The notes beneath the pieces are model-generated. The model was not told the DNA's origin. It saw nothing but the letters and a program-made list of their open reading frames with translations, and made no database searches. This document shows, piece after piece, positions 7,585 to 15,745 of a DNA stretch of 45,437 nucleotides. The stretch is taken from the NCBI RefSeq assembly GCF_017948455.1, contig NZ_JAFFSU010000042.1, forward strand, positions 1-45,437, given 5' to 3'. Position 1 is the stretch's first letter, and each line of letters starts with the position of its first letter. The DNA is from Streptomyces sp. GESEQ-4 (lineage in GTDB: Bacteria > Actinomycetota > Actinomycetes > Streptomycetales > Streptomycetaceae). The translations under genes and the position numbers were made by a program.

Positions 7585-9078
7585 TGAATAGCGCTCACGC
7601 AGCTTGTACTTGAGCACCTTCCGCAAGGTCTCGTTGCGCGGAAGGGCGTCCACCACCTCGAGCCGCTCCGGCAGCTTGTGCACCGACAGCCCTTCCGCGC
7701 GCAGGTAGGACGACACCGCCTCGAGAGTCAACTCCCCGGCCCCCGGCGGCTGTTCCACCACCGCGCACACCAGCTCCCCGCGCTCGGCGTCCGGCAGCCC
7801 GACCACGGCCACGTCCCCGACGTCCGGGTGCCGGTGCAGCAGATCCTCGATCTCCTTGGCGGAGATGTTCTCGCCCTTGCGGATGATCACGTCCTTCAGC
7901 CGCCCCGTCAGCACCAGGTGCCCGCTGTCGGTGAGCCGCCCGAGGTCACCGGTCCTGAGGAACCCCTCCCCGTCGAACGCCTCCGCCGTCTGCGCCGGAT
8001 CCAGATACCCCCGGCACACCGCCTCCCCGCGCAGCCGCACCTCCCCGTCCACGATCCGGATCTCCATGCCCTCCGGGGGCCGCCCCTCGGTCGTCGCCAG
8101 GTTCTCCACCGTGTCGTCCGGCGCCCCCATCGTGATCATCGGCACCTCGGTCATGCCGTACCCATGGGTGAGCTGCACGCCCATCTCGCGCACGACGGCG
8201 TGATACACCTCCGGCGGCTTGGGTGCTCCGCCGCCCGCGAGCAGCCGTAGCGAGGGAATGACCTTCCGGTCCGGCTGCTTGCGCTGCTCGGCGAGGAACA
8301 TCGAGTAGAACGCCGTCGACCCGCCCGCCACCGTCACCCCGTGCTTGCGATACTCCTCCAGCGCGTCCGGCAGCGCGAACTGTTCGAACATCACCGCCGG
8401 GAAGCCGTACAGCAGGAGCATGACGGTGTAGTCGGGGCCGGCGATGTGCGCGTACGGAAAGGCCATCGAGCCCACGTCGTTCGCCGACAGGTGCAGCGCG
8501 TGCGCGAGGCACGACCCGCCCGCGATGAGTGAACGGTCCGTGTGGAGAACGCCCTTGGGGTCGGAGGTGGTTCCCGAGGTCCAGTAGATCCACCGGACGG
8601 AGGTGCCGTCGGTGGGCGGGGCGGGCAGTACGGCCGGGTCGCCGTCCGGGAGACCGTCGTACGCCTCGAAGATCCCCTTGGCGCCGAGCCGCCGGGCCAT
8701 CTCCGTGTGGTCGAAGCCGCGCCAGGTGCCCGGCACCGCGAAGAACTCCGCCTCCGACTCCCGCAGGGCGAAGCCGACTTCGCGGTCCCGGTAGAACGGG
8801 ATGACCGGCGACTGCACGGCGCCCAGGCGGGCCAGCGCGAAGGACAGCAGGGCGGTCTCGATGCGGGTGGGCAGCTGCCAGGCGACGACCGTGCCGGGGC
8901 GGATGCCCCTGCCGTGGAGGCCGGCCGCCACGCGCTCGGCACGGTCATGCAGCTCACCGAAGGTGAGCGTGCGGTCGTCCTGGAGGAGGACGGGGCGGTC
9001 GGGGGTCAGTTCGGCACGGCGTGTGACCAGTTCCCAGAGCGTGCGCGAGGAACCCAGGGCGTGTGCGGTGTCGTTCAC
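7576..9078 (-). CDS. AMP-forming acyl-CoA ligase (FadD-like)
   Basis: Activates a carboxylic acid as acyl-AMP, then acyl-CoA. 500 residues, normal for the ANL superfamily. The P-loop-like A3 motif is at about 165-180 (YWTSGTTSDPKGVLHT), followed by A5 HGYGMTEVP, A7 LRTGDLGRL, A8 LTGRLKDVIIRKGENIS and the catalytic lysine region near the C-terminus (LPRNETLRKVLKYKL). The start is GTG at 9078, behind a purine-rich GAGGGGG. It is divergent from the acyl-CoA dehydrogenase operon with palindrome A (9177-9191) in the shared promoter region, so it probably supplies that pathway. The short N-terminal half suggests a small, cyclic or terpenoid acid rather than a long chain, which is inference. Confidence 0.9.
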   Translation of the reverse strand: MNDTAHALGSSRTLWELVTRRAELTPDRPVLLQDDRTLTFGELHDRAERVAAGLHGRGIRPGTVVAWQLPTRIETALLSFALARLGAVQSPVIPFYRDREVGFALRESEAEFFAVPGTWRGFDHTEMARRLGAKGIFEAYDGLPDGDPAVLPAPPTDGTSVRWIYWTSGTTSDPKGVLHTDRSLIAGGSCLAHALHLSANDVGSMAFPYAHIAGPDYTVMLLLYGFPAVMFEQFALPDALEEYRKHGVTVAGGSTAFYSMFLAEQRKQPDRKVIPSLRLLAGGGAPKPPEVYHAVVREMGVQLTHGYGMTEVPMITMGAPDDTVENLATTEGRPPEGMEIRIVDGEVRLRGEAVCRGYLDPAQTAEAFDGEGFLRTGDLGRLTDSGHLVLTGRLKDVIIRKGENISAKEIEDLLHRHPDVGDVAVVGLPDAERGELVCAVVEQPPGAGELTLEAVSSYLRAEGLSVHKLPERLEVVDALPRNETLRKVLKYKLRERYSDR

Positions 9079-9137
9079 GACGACCCCCTCTGGCTGACGG
9101 TGTGTCAGATCGTGCGGAGAGCGTAGGGCTCGACGCC

Positions 9138-9191
9138 TTGTCGGTCCAGGGGTGCGGGGCTAGCCTGCTGCTGAATCTGACGGATCGTCAG
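9138..9191 (+). promoter_or_regulatory. promoter plus operator palindrome A
   Basis: TTGTCG (9138-9143), a 17-base spacer and TAGCCT (9161-9166) form a plausible promoter for the dehydrogenase operon. The perfect palindrome CTGACG-GAT-CGTCAG (9177-9191) follows at about +5 to +19 and ends 11 bases before the ATG at 9203. This is an ideal position for a TetR-type repressor. It is also 85-99 bases upstream of the divergent ligase start. Confidence 0.6.
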
Positions 9192-9202
9192 GCAGGTGGT
9201 GG

Positions 9203-10330
9203 ATGGACCTCACGTACACGCCCGAAGAGGACGAGTTCCGGGTGCGGTTGCGGGAGTGGCTGGGGAAGGTCCTTCCGACGCTGCCGCCGAAGCCGTCCCC
9301 GGACGACTGGCCCGCGCGCAGGGCGTACGACCTCGGCTGGCAGCGGATGCTGTACGACGCCGGGTACGCGCACGTGCACTGGGACGCCTCCCCGACCGTA
9401 CGGCTGATCTTCCTGGAGGAGACCGAGAAGGCAGGCGCGCCCTATGTGGGGGCGGGTTTCGTCGGGCTGCTCCACGCGGGGCCGACGATCGCCGCCGAGG
9501 GGAGCGAGGAGCAGCGGGCGCGCTGGCTGCCGCCGATCCTTCGGGGCGAGGAGGTCTGGTGCCAGGGCTTCAGCGAACCGGACGCCGGATCGGACCTCGC
9601 GGCGCTGCGCACGCGCGCGCGTAGGGACGGCGACGACTATGTGGTGAGTGGGTCCAAGATCTGGACCTCCCATGCCGAAGTGGCCGACTGGTGCGAGCTG
9701 TTGGTCCGCACGAACCCCGCCGCGCCCAAGCACCGCGGCATCACCTGGCTCGCCATGCCCATGGACGCCCCGGGCATCACCGTACGTCCACTGCGCACGC
9801 TCGCCGGGTCCGCCGAGTTCGCCGAGGTGTTCCTCGACGAGGTCCGCATTCCGGTCGCCAACCGCGTCGGCGACGAGGACGACGGCTGGCGCGTGACGAT
9901 GGTGACCCTCTCCTTCGAGCGCGGCACGGCCTTCGTCGGCGAGGTGGTCGCCTGCCGCCGCGTCCTGCGCGAACTCGCCGGTGAGGCACGGAAGAACGGC
10001 CGCTGGGACGATCCCGTGCTGCGGCGACGGCTGGGTCGGCTGAACGCACAGTTCCGGGCGCTTTGGCGGCTGACCCAGTGGAATGTGAGCGAGGCGGAGA
10101 GCGGGGTCCCCGGGGTGGGGAGTTCGGTTTTCAAACTGAGGTATTCACAGGCGCGGCAGGAGCTGTACGACACCGCGGCCGACGTCCTGGGACCGGACTG
10201 TCTCGACCTCGACCGGCCGTGGATGCTGGACCGTCTGTCGTCCCTCTCCTACACCATCGCCGCCGGCACCTCGCAGATCCAGCAGAACATCGTGGCCGAG
10301 CGCATCCTCGGGCTGCCGAAGGGACGGTGA
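9203..10330 (+). CDS. acyl-CoA dehydrogenase, large (catalytic-base-bearing) subunit type
   Basis: Flavoprotein that inserts an alpha-beta double bond in an acyl-CoA. 375 residues. FAD/substrate motifs are at 119-132 (WCQGFSEPDAGSDL) and 152-156 (KIWTS). The C-terminal TIAAGTSQIQQNIVAERILGLP has Ala354 where MCAD-type enzymes have the catalytic Glu. Instead Glu239 in LSFERG occupies the position used by isovaleryl-CoA dehydrogenase and by mycobacterial ChsE2/FadE29. This architecture is typical of the alpha subunit of alpha2-beta2 steroid side-chain dehydrogenases. The next gene overlaps its stop and encodes a shortened dehydrogenase, which supports a heteromer. Confidence 0.92.
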   Translation: MDLTYTPEEDEFRVRLREWLGKVLPTLPPKPSPDDWPARRAYDLGWQRMLYDAGYAHVHWDASPTVRLIFLEETEKAGAPYVGAGFVGLLHAGPTIAAEGSEEQRARWLPPILRGEEVWCQGFSEPDAGSDLAALRTRARRDGDDYVVSGSKIWTSHAEVADWCELLVRTNPAAPKHRGITWLAMPMDAPGITVRPLRTLAGSAEFAEVFLDEVRIPVANRVGDEDDGWRVTMVTLSFERGTAFVGEVVACRRVLRELAGEARKNGRWDDPVLRRRLGRLNAQFRALWRLTQWNVSEAESGVPGVGSSVFKLRYSQARQELYDTAADVLGPDCLDLDRPWMLDRLSSLSYTIAAGTSQIQQNIVAERILGLPKGR

Positions 10331-11208
10331 CGGCGCGTATGAAATTCCAACTCACCGAGGATCAGCGGGCGTTGCGTGACGGGGTACGACAGCTGGTGAC
10401 GCGGCGATTCGACGCCGAGGCGCTGCGGGCGGCCGTGGACGCACCCGGACTGGACCGTGGGCTGTGGCGGGCGCTCGGCGAGGCGGGGTTCTTCGCGCTG
10501 CGGCTGCCGGAGGCGGACGGCGGGGTCGGACTCGGGCTGCCCGAAGCGGTGTTGGCCTTCGAGGAGGCGGGCCGGGCACTGCTGCCGGGGCCGCTGATCG
10601 CCACACATCTGGCGGCGGGGGAGGTGGCGGGCGCCGCGGAGGGGGAGACCGTGGTCGCGGCCGTGGACGGCAGCGGGCTCGTGGAGTGGCTGGCCGAGGC
10701 GGACGTCGTACGAGGGGACGCCGCCGGGGCCGTACCGCTGCGGTCGGTGGATCCGCTGACTCCGCTGCACCGGGTGGGGGAGGGCGGGGCGGCCGTGGGC
10801 CCCGTCGCCGTACTCCTGACCGCCGCCGAACAGTTGGGCACGGCCGGGCGGGTGTGCGAGCTGGCGGTGCAACACGCCCGGACCCGTGAGCAGTTCGGGC
10901 AGCCGATCGGGGCCTTCCAGGCGGTCAAGCATCTGTGCGCCGGAATGCTGGTGCGGACGGAGGTGGCCCGCGCGGCGGTATATGCCGCCGCCGTGACCGC
11001 CGAGCGGACGGACATCGCGGCGGCCCGGCTGCTCGCCGACGAGGCCGCGGTATGCGGCGCCCGTGACTGCCTACAGGTGCACGGCGGCATGGGCTTCACC
11101 TGGGAGTCCGAGGTGCATCTCCATCTGAAGCGCGCCTGGGTGCGTGCTCGACGTGGTGGTGCGAGCACGGAGAGTGAGGAACTGCTCGCGGCGGATCTGG
11201 TGGCCTGA
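10327..11208 (+). CDS. acyl-CoA dehydrogenase, small partner subunit
   Basis: 293 residues, about 80 shorter than a full dehydrogenase. The N-terminal helical domain (MKFQLTEDQRALRDGVRQLV) is present and the middle beta domain is strongly reduced. The C-terminal helical bundle is intact (TREQFGQPIGAFQAVKHLCA, QVHGGMGFTWESEVHLHLKRA). GTG at 10327 overlaps the upstream stop (GTGA) and has GAAGGGA upstream, so it is preferred over the ATG at 10339. Such degenerate subunits (FadE28/ChsE1 style) contribute to the FAD site of a heterotetramer without supplying the base. Confidence in pairing with 9203-10330 is high from gene overlap. Confidence 0.9.
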   Translation: MTARMKFQLTEDQRALRDGVRQLVTRRFDAEALRAAVDAPGLDRGLWRALGEAGFFALRLPEADGGVGLGLPEAVLAFEEAGRALLPGPLIATHLAAGEVAGAAEGETVVAAVDGSGLVEWLAEADVVRGDAAGAVPLRSVDPLTPLHRVGEGGAAVGPVAVLLTAAEQLGTAGRVCELAVQHARTREQFGQPIGAFQAVKHLCAGMLVRTEVARAAVYAAAVTAERTDIAAARLLADEAAVCGARDCLQVHGGMGFTWESEVHLHLKRAWVRARRGGASTESEELLAADLVA

Positions 11209-11674
11209 GCGGCAAAAGGGGCGCTGGGCTGCGGTATCACGAACGCAGGTGGCACGGATGTCGCGGATTGTGGCATACCGGAATTACGGAGCGTTGATAT
11301 CGGGTTGTGTCCTAAGGGTGACTCGTCACGGCCTGGAGTCGCTGTGTTGCTCCGGTACCTTGTGTGGGATGCGAGCGGGTCCGAGCACGAATCATGCCGG
11401 TGTTGCCCTTGAGGCGGCCCCGGATCCGGCGATGTGCCCCTGTTCGACTCGCCACGACGAGCGTCGCACAGTATGCCGCACGGGTACTCCTTCGCGCTGG
11501 AATATGCCCGAAGCGCTTGTTGGGGTGACTGTACGTCAACCATGCTGTCTCGTAAGGGATTCACGTTCTGTGAACCCGGCTCTGACCATTGTTCTGGTCA
11601 TGCAAAGAATGGCTACGATCGTGGCACTCGTGTGGCGCGAGGTCATGTGTCCGCCGGTTCGGATGGTGTGAGCG
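11209..11674 (+). other. gene-less interval with a possible promoter
   Basis: No reading frame in these 466 bases has convincing codon usage. Base composition is slightly lower in GC than the flanks. A candidate promoter for the downstream ATPase is TTGTTC (11589-11594), 19 bases, TACGAT (11614-11619). A short palindrome GTGACTCGTCAC occurs near 11320. Nothing else is recognised. Confidence 0.35.
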
Positions 11675-12163
11675 GTGCAGGTGCTTCAAGTGCAGCTGGA
11701 GATCCGGCCCGACCCCGCAGAAGTGGGGCGCGCCCGGCGGTGGGCCCGTTCGCGGCTCGCCGGGTCCGGGATAGAGGCCGATGAGTCGCTCGCCGAGACG
11801 CTGATCCTGCTCGTCTCCGAACTTGTCACCAACGCCGTCGTGCACACCGGTTGCCCGGCCGTGCTCCGGCTGTCGCTGCCCGCAGAGGCGGCTCAGTCAG
11901 CCGCTCCGGTCCGGCTGGAGGTGGCCGACGCCAGCGACCGGGCCCCCGTCCCCCGGTGCGTGGACGGCGAACAGACGGGCGGCCGCGGCCTCGCCCTCAT
12001 CGACGGCCTGGCCGACCGCTGGGGCTGGAGCCCCGAGGGTGCCGGCAAGCGCATCTGGTGCGAACTGGACCGCTGTACGGAGCCGCCTCAGGCGGCGACG
12101 GCGTTCGGCGGCGGGGCCTCGGCCTATGAAGGGTATGAGGGGCTGGCGTACGAAGCCGTATAG
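11675..12163 (+). CDS. RsbW-like ATP-binding protein (HATPase_c fold)
   Basis: 162 residues. The GHKL fold is visible: N-box SELVTNAVVHTG (Asn53), G1-like VADASDRAP (Asp85, with Ser in place of the usual Gly), and G2 GGRGLALIDGLADRWGW (about 102-118). Streptomyces encodes dozens of such proteins, many acting as anti-sigma kinases or regulators of STAS-domain proteins. The C-terminal ~25 residues (Ala/Gly/Tyr-rich, with YEGYEGLAYE) are a low-complexity tail. GTG at 11675 is the first usable start after an in-frame stop. It is a single-gene unit unrelated to the flanking catabolic genes; the STAS protein at 6479 is a possible but unproven partner. Confidence 0.82.
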   Translation: MQVLQVQLEIRPDPAEVGRARRWARSRLAGSGIEADESLAETLILLVSELVTNAVVHTGCPAVLRLSLPAEAAQSAAPVRLEVADASDRAPVPRCVDGEQTGGRGLALIDGLADRWGWSPEGAGKRIWCELDRCTEPPQAATAFGGGASAYEGYEGLAYEAV

Positions 12164-12560
12164 CCGTTCGTGGCTGAGTGTGCCCCCGGCGCGTGGTCGC
12201 GGGCATGGCGACAAACGCCTATCGCCCCTCCCTGGCCGACAGGGCGCATGCGCCCGGATGTGCTTCTGTGCGCGGCCATTGAAATCGGTGCGTAAGTGAT
12301 GAATCCCCTTTCGGGTGTTGACGGGACGTGACCGTTTGATCACGCTGGTGGTCAGCGATTCGCCGCGAGGGGACGACGAGGGTTCCGGTGACGGGAGCCC
12401 TCGACGAGTGTGGGTCGCGACGGCGTCGGTTCTGCTTGGGGTCATGAGGAACCGGGGCGGGTGCGCCGAAGCCGGATGGCGGCGCGCGACACCGTGCTCG
12501 GGGCGGGCGCGGCGCGTCGCCAGCCGGCCGCGCCCGGGGAGGCGGAAGCGTGGCCGGCGA
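12164..12560. other. gene-less interval with possible terminator for the convergent cyclase gene
   Basis: No credible gene. At the right end, arms 12523-12532 and 12549-12558 (GCCGGCC... and ...GGCCGGC) form a 10-bp stem with one imperfect pair and a 16-base loop, immediately beyond the stop of the minus-strand cyclase gene at 12561. It could terminate that transcript. Confidence 0.35.
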
Positions 12561-13487
12561 CTAGAGAACGGCCACCGGGGCCACCGGAGTTCCCGTGGCG
12601 CCGACGAACGGCTCGGGCATCGCCGACAGCAGGAAGTCGTAGCGGCCCGCTTGTCCACAGGCTGTGGACAACTCTTCGAGATTCCAGTTCTGGCCCTGCA
12701 GCATCCCCATCTCCACCAGGTCGAGCGCATGCACCGGCAGCCACAAATCCTCTATTTCCGGCGGAAATATCTCAAATGTGAGGGTGTCGTTCGCGACGGC
12801 GGCGACATCGCGCGCGTGGAACCACTCCGGGGTGCGGATCGACAGCCCGGGTGACGGATAGGCGTACGCGTGCTTGTCCCCGGCGAGATACACCTGCACC
12901 TGCCCCGTCCGTACGAGCGCGATGTCACCGGCACGCACGCGCGTGCCCGCGAGTTCCTCGGCGGCGTCCAGGTCCTGAGGGGTCACGGCATGCCCCCCGT
13001 CGAGACGGTCCACGCCGTGCGCCTTCGCCACATCGAGCAGCACTCCACGCGAGACGATGTGCCGCGCCTTGTCGATGCCGCTGAACTCGGCGCCGCCGTG
13101 CGGGGTGACGGTGTCGGCCGGGCGGCCGTTGTAGAGCCGGCCCGAGTGCGAGACGTGCGTGAGCGCGTCCCAGTGGGTGCCGGCCTGCAACCCCATGGTC
13201 ACCGCGTCGTCGCTGCACGCGACCGTTCCCGGGCCGAAGATCTCCTGGTTGATCTGCACCATGGCGTGCAGCGGATTGACGCGCCCCGGGATCATCCCGG
13301 TCTGGACGCCGTCCTGCCTCAGGGGGAGCGCGAGCGGAATCCGGAGCCCGCTGCGGACGCGGGCGGCTGCCTCCCGTACGACCTCGTCCGTGATGAGGTT
13401 CAGGGTCCCGATCTCGTCGTCGGACCCCCAACGGCCCCAGTTGTTGACCCGCTTGGCGATGTCATGGAACTCGGCCGGTAGTGACAT
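12561..13487 (-). CDS. cyclase-family metal hydrolase (kynurenine formamidase-like fold)
   Basis: 308 residues from ATG 13487; the open frame continues upstream only as a shadow of the divergent gene. The metal-binding signature QAGTHWDALTHVSH (HxxxDxxxH type) is intact, and VRAGDIALVRTG plus SIRTPEWFHARDVAAVANDT match the cyclase/formamidase family. Members hydrolyse cyclic amides, imides, lactones or aryl formamides; the substrate here is unknown. It is divergent from the SDR gene with palindrome B between them, so it belongs by position to the acyl-CoA regulon, perhaps opening a ring or lactone intermediate (inference). Two opposed DnaA-box-like nonamers lie inside its 3' part. Confidence 0.85.
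   Translation of the reverse strand: MSLPAEFHDIAKRVNNWGRWGSDDEIGTLNLITDEVVREAAARVRSGLRIPLALPLRQDGVQTGMIPGRVNPLHAMVQINQEIFGPGTVACSDDAVTMGLQAGTHWDALTHVSHSGRLYNGRPADTVTPHGGAEFSGIDKARHIVSRGVLLDVAKAHGVDRLDGGHAVTPQDLDAAEELAGTRVRAGDIALVRTGQVQVYLAGDKHAYAYPSPGLSIRTPEWFHARDVAAVANDTLTFEIFPPEIEDLWLPVHALDLVEMGMLQGQNWNLEELSTACGQAGRYDFLLSAMPEPFVGATGTPVAPVAVL
12651..12671. other. inverted pair of DnaA-box-like nonamers inside the cyclase gene
   Basis: TTGTCCACA (12651-12659) is followed after three bases by its exact inverse complement TGTGGACAA (12663-12671). TTGTCCACA is the preferred Streptomyces DnaA box. The pair encodes part of the cyclase C-terminus (STACGQA region). It may be a DnaA titration or regulatory site, or coincidence. 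Confidence 0.45.
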
Positions 13488-13503
13488 GGGAGCCCCCCGG
13501 GGC

Positions 13504-13549
13504 TTGTCTCCAGGTGTCTGACGGGACTTAAAATCTAACGGTCCGTCAG
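13504..13549 (+). promoter_or_regulatory. promoter plus operator palindrome B
   Basis: CTAACG-GTC-CGTCAG (13535-13549) matches the regulon palindrome with one mismatch. It directly follows a -10-like TAAAAT (13529-13534); TTGTCT at 13504-13509 with a 19-base spacer is a possible -35. The site is 22 bases before the SDR start (13572) and 48 bases from the divergent cyclase start (13487), so one repressor could control both. Confidence 0.55.
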
Positions 13550-13571
13550 AAACCGCGGGAAGGGGCCGGGC

Positions 13572-14480
13572 ATGGGGAACTTCTTGGCAGGCAAGGTCGT
13601 CGCCGTGACCGGCGCCGGACGGGGCATCGGCCGGGCGGTCGCGCTCGCGGCGGCCGCCGAGGGAGCGAAGGTCGTGGTCAACGACTACGGCGTGGCGATC
13701 GACGGTGCCTCCCCGACCAGCGAGGTCGCCGAAGCCGTCGTCAAAGAGATCGAGGCGGCGGGCGGCGACGCGGTCGCCGTGGCGGACGACGTGGCCACGA
13801 TGGCGGGCGGGCAGCGCGTGGTCGACACTGCGCTGGACTCGTACGGCCGGCTCGACGGTGTGGTCTGCGTGGCCGGGATTCTGCGTGAGCGGATGCTGTT
13901 CAACATGACCGAGGAGGAGTGGGACCCGGTCGTGGCCACGCATCTCAAGGGCACGTTCACCGTGTTCCGGGCGGCGTCCGCGGTGATGCGGAAGCAACGG
14001 GCCGGGACGCTGATCGGTTTCACCAGCGGCAACCATCAGGGGTCCGTGTCGCAGGCCAACTACAGCGCCGCGAAGGGCGGGATCATCTCGCTGGTGCGGA
14101 GCGCCGCGCTGGGGTTGCACAAGTACGGGGTGAGCGCCAATGCGGTGGCGCCGGTCGCTCGTACGCGGATGTCGGCGAACGTGCCGATGGAGCTGGCGGA
14201 GATCGGGGAGCCGGAGGATGTGGCGGCGCTGGTGGTCTACCTGTTGTCGGATCGGGCTCAGGAGGTGACCGGGCAGGTGTACACGATCGCTGGGCCGAAG
14301 ATCGCGGTGTGGGCGCAGCCGAGGGAACTGCGTTCGGCTTATGCGGAGGGTTCTTGGACGCCGGAGCGGATTGCGGAGTTTTTGCCGGGGTCGGTGGGGG
14401 TGGATCCGATGCCGATGCTCTCCGAGGTGGCGGGGATGGAGAGGGCGGCGGTTTCTGGGGTGCGGCCTAACGCCCAGTAG
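13572..14480 (+). CDS. short-chain dehydrogenase, Hsd4A/17-beta-HSD4-like
   Basis: 302 residues. Rossmann TGAGRGIG is at 13-20, NDYG follows beta2 (NAD rather than NADP preference), and catalytic YSAAK is at 164-168. The residue 13 before Tyr164 is Thr151 with Ser152 next to it, so the usual catalytic serine is either shifted or replaced by threonine. The spacing after beta2 (VAIDGASPTSEVAEAVVKEI) is that of peroxisomal-type 3-hydroxyacyl-CoA dehydrogenases such as Hsd4A in steroid side-chain oxidation. AAGGGG precedes the ATG. It probably oxidises a 3-hydroxyacyl-CoA made in the same pathway. The 3' third has fewer GC-ending codons than the 5' part. Confidence 0.88.
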   Translation: MGNFLAGKVVAVTGAGRGIGRAVALAAAAEGAKVVVNDYGVAIDGASPTSEVAEAVVKEIEAAGGDAVAVADDVATMAGGQRVVDTALDSYGRLDGVVCVAGILRERMLFNMTEEEWDPVVATHLKGTFTVFRAASAVMRKQRAGTLIGFTSGNHQGSVSQANYSAAKGGIISLVRSAALGLHKYGVSANAVAPVARTRMSANVPMELAEIGEPEDVAALVVYLLSDRAQEVTGQVYTIAGPKIAVWAQPRELRSAYAEGSWTPERIAEFLPGSVGVDPMPMLSEVAGMERAAVSGVRPNAQ

Positions 14481-14507
14481 CTCGGGGGGTGTTCCTTGTT
14501 TGGCGGC

Positions 14508-14560
14508 TGCGGGTTGGTTTGTGGCTTGTCGCGCAGTTCCCCGCGCCCCTAAAGGGGCGC
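14508..14560 (+). repeat. dispersed palindromic repeat, single copy
   Basis: Third copy of the repeat with core GCGCAGTTCCCCGCGCCCCT (14531-14550), between the SDR stop (14480) and the next dehydrogenase (14594). Its right end is a local stem, GCGCCCCT (14543-14550) with AGGGGCGC (14553-14560). It could attenuate read-through, although the flanking genes run in the same direction. Confidence 0.75.
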
Positions 14561-14593
14561 TCCAGCTCACCGGTGATTTTGAGGGAGGCCCTC

Positions 14594-15745
14594 ATGGACT
14601 TCGGTTTTGCGCCGGAGGATGAAGCATTCCGTATGGAAGCGCGCGCTTGGCTCGCTGATCACGCCAACGGGGTGCAAGATCGGCGTAGTTGGGAACGTGT
14701 ACTTGGGGAGGCCGGGTGGATTGGGCTTTCCTGGGGGGAGACCGGGTATGGGAATCGGTCGGCCACGCTTACTCAGCAGGTTGTCTGGGCGGAGGAGTAT
14801 GCGCGTTCTGTGGCGCCTCCGCGGTCGGGGCATATCGGGGAGAATCTGCTTGCTCCGACTCTGATTGCTCATGGCACCGATGAGCAGAAGGGGCGCTTTC
14901 TGCCGGCGGTTGCCGCGGGTGAGGAGCTGTGGTGTCAGGGGTACAGCGAGCCTGGCGCGGGGTCGGATCTGGCCGGGATACGGACCGTGGCGACGCGGGA
15001 GTCGCAGGGGACGTATCGCATTACCGGGCAGAAGATCTGGACGTCGCTCGCACATGAGGCGGACTGGTGTTTTGTGTTGGCGCGGACGGATGTGAATTCG
15101 CGGCGTCATCAGGGGCTGAGTTTTCTGCTGGTGCCGATGGATCAGCCGGATCACATCGATGTGCGGCCCATTCGGCAGATGACCGGCACCAGTGACTTCA
15201 ATGAGGTCTTCTTCGACGGGGCGCACGCGCGCGTGGAGCATGTTGTCGGGGGTGAGGGCAATGGCTGGCGGGTGGCGATGAGTCTGCTCGGCTTCGAGCG
15301 CGGTGTCTCCACCCTTGCCCAGCAGATCGGCTTCGCGCGGGAGTTGGAGCGGATCGTGGGGACGGCCGTGGAGACGGGGGCGGTCGGGGATCCGGTCGTA
15401 CGGGACCGGCTGGTGCGGCAGTGGGCGGAGCTGCGGGTGATGCGGTGGAACGCCCTGCGGACGCTGGGGAGTTCGGGCGACGCTGGAGCGCCCAGCGTGG
15501 CCAAGCTGCTGTGGGCCGGGTGGCATCAGCGGCTCGGGGAGCTGGCGATGCAGGTGCGGGGGGCGCGGGCGGGCGTGGGCCCCGCGGACTGGTCGGCCTC
15601 GGCGCCGTACGAACTCGACGAGGCGCAGCATCTGTTCCTGTTCTCGCGGGCCGACACCATCTACGGCGGCTCGGACCAGGTTCAGCGCACGATCATCGCC
15701 GAGCGGGTGCTCGGGCTGCCGAGGGAACCCAAGGGGGTTGTGTGA
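14594..15745 (+). CDS. acyl-CoA dehydrogenase, FadE large-subunit type
   Basis: 383 residues. The ATG at 14594 has an excellent GAGGGAGG site (14581-14588); the longer open frame merely translates the upstream repeat. Motifs: WCQGYSEPGAGSDLAG (113-128), KIWTS (147-151), and IYGGSDQVQRTIIAERVLGLP at the C-terminus, with Gly at the MCAD glutamate position. Glu235 in LLGFERG is the likely catalytic base, as in the gene at 9203. No small-subunit gene is adjacent; the dehydrogenase at 36021 is a candidate partner. The stop overlaps the alcohol dehydrogenase start (TGATG). The 5' two-thirds use markedly more A/T-ending codons than the rest of the window. Confidence 0.9.
   Translation: MDFGFAPEDEAFRMEARAWLADHANGVQDRRSWERVLGEAGWIGLSWGETGYGNRSATLTQQVVWAEEYARSVAPPRSGHIGENLLAPTLIAHGTDEQKGRFLPAVAAGEELWCQGYSEPGAGSDLAGIRTVATRESQGTYRITGQKIWTSLAHEADWCFVLARTDVNSRRHQGLSFLLVPMDQPDHIDVRPIRQMTGTSDFNEVFFDGAHARVEHVVGGEGNGWRVAMSLLGFERGVSTLAQQIGFARELERIVGTAVETGAVGDPVVRDRLVRQWAELRVMRWNALRTLGSSGDAGAPSVAKLLWAGWHQRLGELAMQVRGARAGVGPADWSASAPYELDEAQHLFLFSRADTIYGGSDQVQRTIIAERVLGLPREPKGVV

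Noticed and set aside
11144..11671. Plus frame spanning the gap before the RsbW-like ATPase
   Set aside because: It begins inside the dehydrogenase gene, has poor codon bias and no recognisable motif.
12315..12854. Plus-strand frame before and into the cyclase gene
   Set aside because: Arg/Gly-rich composition, overlap with the real cyclase gene and no family resemblance.
13516..13525. Extra TGTCTGACGG half-site next to operator B
   Set aside because: Only one half of the palindrome is present; the second half does not match.
13500..14570. Upstream extension of the cyclase frame to 669 codons
   Set aside because: The extension is the antisense of the SDR gene; the ATG at 13487 matches the family N-terminus.
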